From positions 165,634 to 229,633 of the forward strand of contig JAGCDZ010000100.1 of NCBI GenBank assembly GCA_017650905.1: a DNA stretch of 64,000 nt, written 5' to 3'. The stretch's first letter is position 1. The number at the start of each line of letters is the position of its first letter. Source of the stretch: Prevotella sp. (lineage in GTDB: Bacteria > Bacteroidota > Bacteroidia > Bacteroidales > Bacteroidaceae). The position numbers and the translations under genes were made by a program. The notes beneath the pieces are model-generated. The model did no database searches. It was not told the DNA's origin and worked only from the letters and a program-made list of their open reading frames with translations. Positions 61,628 through 64,000 of the stretch are shown piece after piece.

Positions 61628-62062
61628 TCACTTTTCACTCTCAAAGAATCTCTCTGCCTCCCATTTGCGGCGCTTCTCGAGTCCCTTCAGGCGTTTGCCG
61701 TCGGCATACACCCAGCGCATGAACTCCTTCCGGATCTGATGCATCGAGCCGCCATTGCGGATGGTTTTCAGCAGCGTCGAACGGATCAGTCGCCCAATGC
61801 CCAGGTTAAAGGCAAACGATGTCAGCGCATCCAACTGCCCTTGCGTGTGGACGACACCCAGCTGCATCACTTCATACGCCACTTGGCCGACATCCTTCCG
61901 CAACAATTGGTCGGCCCAGTACGCTGTCAGACGGTCGCCCATCCTGACGCCTTTTGTGTGGCCATAGCCGATGGTCGGTACGCCCGCTGCATCGCGATAC
62001 GCCTCTAATCGCAGACCCTCAAACTCCTTCAGATTCTGAATCAGACTTTCACTTGCTCTCAT
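61628..62062 (-). CDS. GH24 phage-type lysozyme
   Basis: 144 residues without a signal peptide. The opening SLIQNLKEFEGLRLEAYRD carries the catalytic Glu (E14 region), DAAGVPTIGYGHTKGV the Asp/Thr partners, and LDALTSFAFNLGIGRLIRSTLL and FMRWVYADGKRLKGLEKRR the remaining T4-type lysozyme helices. It cleaves peptidoglycan. In related Bacteroidales modules an amidase takes this place. Without a holin or signal peptide it may act after lysis or in the cytosol. Unknown trigger. Confidence 0.9.
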   Translation of the reverse strand: MRASESLIQNLKEFEGLRLEAYRDAAGVPTIGYGHTKGVRMGDRLTAYWADQLLRKDVGQVAYEVMQLGVVHTQGQLDALTSFAFNLGIGRLIRSTLLKTIRNGGSMHQIRKEFMRWVYADGKRLKGLEKRRKWEAERFFESEK

Positions 62063-62065
62063 ACT

Positions 62066-62097
62066 TTTTTTAGTTTACAGTTTATCGTTTATAGAGG
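62066..62097 (-). repeat. GTTTATA-type heptamer repeat
   Basis: Units TAGTTTA, CAGTTTA, TCGTTTA and TAGAGG on the plus strand fill the gap between lysozyme and the coiled-coil gene. Their orientation is opposite to these genes. Confidence 0.7.
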
Positions 62098-62098
62098 A

Positions 62099-62653
62099 TT
62101 ACCACTCTTCACCGTGTGGACGGAATTCGGATTCATCGGGTTCTTCGGTCTTGGCCTGCACCTCAAGTTTCTTGAATAGTCCGTACTTCTTAAACAGATT
62201 CACCATCATCGAGTGGGTAGACAGCGAAATGGCGTCCTCCTCGATCTGGCCGCAGATGATCTTGAAATGCCAGCGTTCCACCTCGCGCTCAAACTCGGTC
62301 TTCTCGCTGAAGATGACGAAACTAAGCAGCGCTTTCATCATCCGGACTTGCTGATGCTTGTCGTAGAAACGCAGCATGCGCCTCACACGGAACTGGTTCA
62401 TCGGCGTGAGCCACAGGAAGAGATAGTCGCGCAGGATGCTCACCGTATCGTCGGTCGCCCGCTTCATCATACTGATCTTCTCGAGCGCATCCTTCAGCTT
62501 GTCGTTGGTCAGATAGAGTGTTCGCTGCGTCTGCCGTAGCTCATTCTTCGTCGCGTGCAGTTCATTACGCAACACGCGCATCTTGTACAGTTTCTTTCTC
62601 AGGTCCTTCTGGACTTCGGCCAGTTCCTGATTCAGTTTCTCGGTTTTTCCCAT
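62099..62653 (-). CDS. Coiled-coil protein of unknown function
   Basis: 184 residues from the ATG at 62653 (MGKTEKLNQELAEVQKDL). A longer frame starts further upstream but would read through the terminator hairpin at 62699-62729. Residues 5-75 form a coiled coil (KLNQELAEVQKDLRKKLYKM, RNELHATKNELRQTQ); the rest is helical with a FVIFSEKTEFEREVERWHFK stretch and an acidic C-terminus (TEEPDESEFRPHGEEW). No family recognised; typical of phage or mobile modules. Confidence 0.75.
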   Translation of the reverse strand: MGKTEKLNQELAEVQKDLRKKLYKMRVLRNELHATKNELRQTQRTLYLTNDKLKDALEKISMMKRATDDTVSILRDYLFLWLTPMNQFRVRRMLRFYDKHQQVRMMKALLSFVIFSEKTEFEREVERWHFKIICGQIEEDAISLSTHSMMVNLFKKYGLFKKLEVQAKTEEPDESEFRPHGEEW

Positions 62654-62698
62654 ACCTTTTTTATTTTTTAAGTAAGACAAGCGGGCCATACGAAAAAA

Positions 62699-62729
62699 GC
62701 CCACAGACTTCATTTTGAAATCCGTGGGC
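62699..62729 (-). terminator. Terminator after the Gly/Asn-motif pair of genes
   Basis: A 13-bp stem with two wobble pairs (GCCCACGGATTTC with GAAGTCTGTGGGC) followed by six T on the minus strand, 43 bases downstream of the 157-residue gene. Confidence 0.85.
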
Positions 62730-62771
62730 AAAGTTACGGGTGGTGTAGTATCTTTGTAGTACTACAATTTT

Positions 62772-63245
62772 TTACTCATCGAGGTATGTGATTCGTATGT
62801 CGCTGGCTGCCTGCGAGTTATACGGCTGAATCATTTTTGCGACCGTTTCTGCATCCTGCTGGATATTGTGGGGGTACACGTCCATTTTGCCGATTTCCAT
62901 GATCTTCTGACGGATACTGCCGGCCTTGTAACCAGTCACCTGACTGATCAACTCTGCCAGTTGGGTCTTGTGCTTGCCATAACCTTGTTCGAGCGGTTCG
63001 CCCAAAAGGGCCGAGAAGAGGATGACGGCCTGAGCAATCGTCAGTCGGTTACCGGGCTCCGAAGATTCTGTTTTTTCCCGAGTCTCTGATTTGTCCTGAG
63101 GCTCCGCGCTATCCGAATCCTGATCGTATGATTCTGCCGATTGGCTCGGCGGCGGCGTATGGATATGCTGTTGCAATACGTTGCCGTTAACCGGTCCGAA
63201 GTTGAAGGCAATCTGTGTCGCCTTGTTTTGATGGTCGTTTGTCAT
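62772..63245 (-). CDS. Unknown 157-residue protein with N-terminal GPxxGNV motif
   Basis: The N-terminus ATQIAFNFGPVNGNVLQQHI is followed by a charged, Ser/Glu-rich disordered stretch (residues 33-65) and a helical C-terminal domain (LTIAQAVILFSALLGEPL, LISQVTGYKAGSIRQKIMEI) with a helix-turn-helix-like look. The first segment matches a segment in the next gene product upstream (IAxNxxGPxxGNV). No family recognised. Its ATG overlaps the preceding stop as TAATG, so the two proteins are made together. Confidence 0.7.
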   Translation of the reverse strand: MTNDHQNKATQIAFNFGPVNGNVLQQHIHTPPPSQSAESYDQDSDSAEPQDKSETREKTESSEPGNRLTIAQAVILFSALLGEPLEQGYGKHKTQLAELISQVTGYKAGSIRQKIMEIGKMDVYPHNIQQDAETVAKMIQPYNSQAASDIRITYLDE

Positions 63246-63670
63246 TATTCTATTAATTTTGGGGTTGAGTCTTCATCTTTAGGGTGGCCGAGGCTCAGGT
63301 CCTGTCGGCCTACATTGCCTTTAAAGGGGCCGGTATTATTACCAGCGATACTGATATTCTGGTCGATATGCTGAACCGGCGGCACGGGTTCCTGCAACCT
63401 GGCATACCGCTCTGAGAGCTTGTCCTGATATTCATACATCAGTCTTGCGGGCATGCCCATCTTCACATGCGAGCGGGCAGCAATCGTGAAAGTGGCGTAG
63501 GCATTGTCGAAATCACGCTTGCCGATCACCTGGCCATAGACTTCATCAAGCATCTTCCTATACTCCTCCTCGGAACGGGAGCCGAAGCCGCCGCCACCCC
63601 CTTCGGGCATGGGGCCGGCATCAGCCCCATCACCCTTGTTTCCAAGTGATGCGTTAATAGGAATTTCCAT
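63245..63670 (-). CDS. Unknown 141-residue protein with C-terminal GPxxGNV motif
   Basis: Gly-rich N-terminus (MPEGGGGGFGSRSE), a helical middle (YRKMLDEVYGQVIGKRDFDN, RLMYEYQDKLSERYA) and a C-terminal segment HIDQNISIAGNNTGPFKGNV, which repeats the motif found at the N-terminus of the next protein. First gene of the minus-strand module; promoter element at 63789-63796. No family recognised. The shared motif could be an interaction site between the two proteins. Confidence 0.7.
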   Translation of the reverse strand: MEIPINASLGNKGDGADAGPMPEGGGGGFGSRSEEEYRKMLDEVYGQVIGKRDFDNAYATFTIAARSHVKMGMPARLMYEYQDKLSERYARLQEPVPPVQHIDQNISIAGNNTGPFKGNVGRQDLSLGHPKDEDSTPKLIE

Positions 63671-63788
63671 CTGATTGATAGATACAGACTTACGTGCCTG
63701 ATGTGATATTTTCTTGTAATTTTAGTCTATATATTGTTGGTGTCGAGAGGGTAAGAGATCCATCTGCGAGAGCAGAGCATAACGGTCG

Positions 63789-63796
63789 CAAAATTA
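63789..63796 (-). promoter_or_regulatory. -7 promoter element for the minus-strand module
   Basis: TAATTTTG on the minus strand, 119 bases upstream of the first ATG. Confidence 0.5.
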
Positions 63797-63910
63797 CAAA
63801 AATCCTATGATACTACAAAATAATGCAGGGGGAATTTTTTTCGTTTTTCTAGTTAAAGAATGTCAATCCCGTATGACTCAAATAGTTAGGCGAGCGATTG
63901 GGATGGTGAC

Positions 63911-63938
63911 GGTTGACAGTTGACAGTTGACAGTTTGC
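63911..63938 (+). repeat. GTTGACA heptamer tandem repeat
   Basis: Three GTTGACA units plus GTTTGCT. Inverted relative to the copy at 58851-58868, so the two flank the module. Confidence 0.8.
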
Positions 63939-64000
63939 TGATTCAGAATAAGGTATCTATCATCATTTAAAATATACTTATATATAATATATATATTATA

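Larger units (their letters stand above)
63671..64000. other. Leader and upstream region of the minus-strand module
   Basis: Holds a promoter element, a 110-base leader with a purine-rich GCGAGAGCAGAGC stretch, the GTTGACA repeat and an AT-only tail at the window edge. No gene of note. Confidence 0.6.

Noticed and set aside
62729-62736. TAACTTTG on the minus strand as a promoter for the coiled-coil gene
   Set aside because: The predicted start would fall inside the terminator stem at 62699-62729, so a match by chance is likelier.
62749-62756. TATCTTTG on the plus strand
   Set aside because: No plus-strand gene follows.
63939-64000. AT-only palindromic tail as an origin or att site
   Set aside because: Simple TA repeats at the window edge; nothing specific can be supported.

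Overview
The window looks like a chromosomal segment of a gut- or rumen-type Bacteroidales, most likely Prevotella or a close relative. The grounds are a SusC/SusD pair, many Bacteroidetes-type promoters (TAnnTTTG -7 elements, often TACCTTTG or TATCTTTG, just upstream of genes), very few Shine-Dalgarno sequences, lipoprotein-rich polysaccharide genes, and Prevotella-like C-terminal tags. No phage structural genes, integrase or IS transposase were recognised.

Layout. 1-6.8 kb: a 3'-truncated UPF1-like helicase, then a divergent run with a pyridoxal-kinase-like PfkB protein, an RluA-type pseudouridine synthase, a Dabb protein, an iron-dependent alcohol dehydrogenase and an SDR enzyme. 6.8-10.5 kb: a glycosyltransferase remnant, UDP-xylose synthase, a GGGtGRT protein paired with an IscU-like scaffold, and a C_GCAxxG_C_C protein. 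10.5-23.7 kb: an arabinan-type polysaccharide utilisation locus. It has a membrane-spanning propeller/AraC regulator without kinase or receiver, a direct-repeat operator, SusC, SusD, a surface lipoprotein with repeated domains, and two GH43 arabinanases. 23.7-31.3 kb (minus): two chromate-transporter subunits, PurL with a palindromic in-frame insertion, and an M1 peptidase. 31.4-43.7 kb: an OmpA lipoprotein, an unusual GH43-like/PagL-like fusion, a GH115 alpha-glucuronidase, and an operon of five exported proteins. 43.8-53 kb: GH3 lipoprotein, tRNA-Leu, ManC, HIT, GreA with an attenuator-like leader, PAP2, an epimerase and RNase R. 53-57 kb: a CbbX/EccA-like AAA+ protein behind a long structured leader, a small partner, and an outer-membrane barrel. 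57-58.5 kb: a CRISPR array without cas genes, a repeat-rich AT-rich stretch, and a Cys-rich lipoprotein. 58.8-63.7 kb (minus): a mobile-type module with a VirE_N/DUF3987 protein, GH24 lysozyme and small unknowns, two of which share a short Gly/Asn motif.

How the genes fit together. The 10.5-23.7 kb block reads as one pathway: sensing at the membrane, oligosaccharide capture and import by SusC/D and the surface lipoprotein, and arabinan cleavage by two GH43 enzymes. The GH115, GH43-like fusion, UDP-xylose synthase and GH3 genes fit a plant cell-wall diet. A separate genome-level signal is a set of degenerate seven-base tandem repeats at gene junctions and inside signal-peptide codons.

Most promising for a new system: the GH43/PagL fusion, the two-protein shared motif in the lysozyme/DUF3987 operon, the kinase-less propeller regulator, the greA leader with a peptide-overlapped terminator, and the AAA+ gene under a long, hairpin-rich leader.
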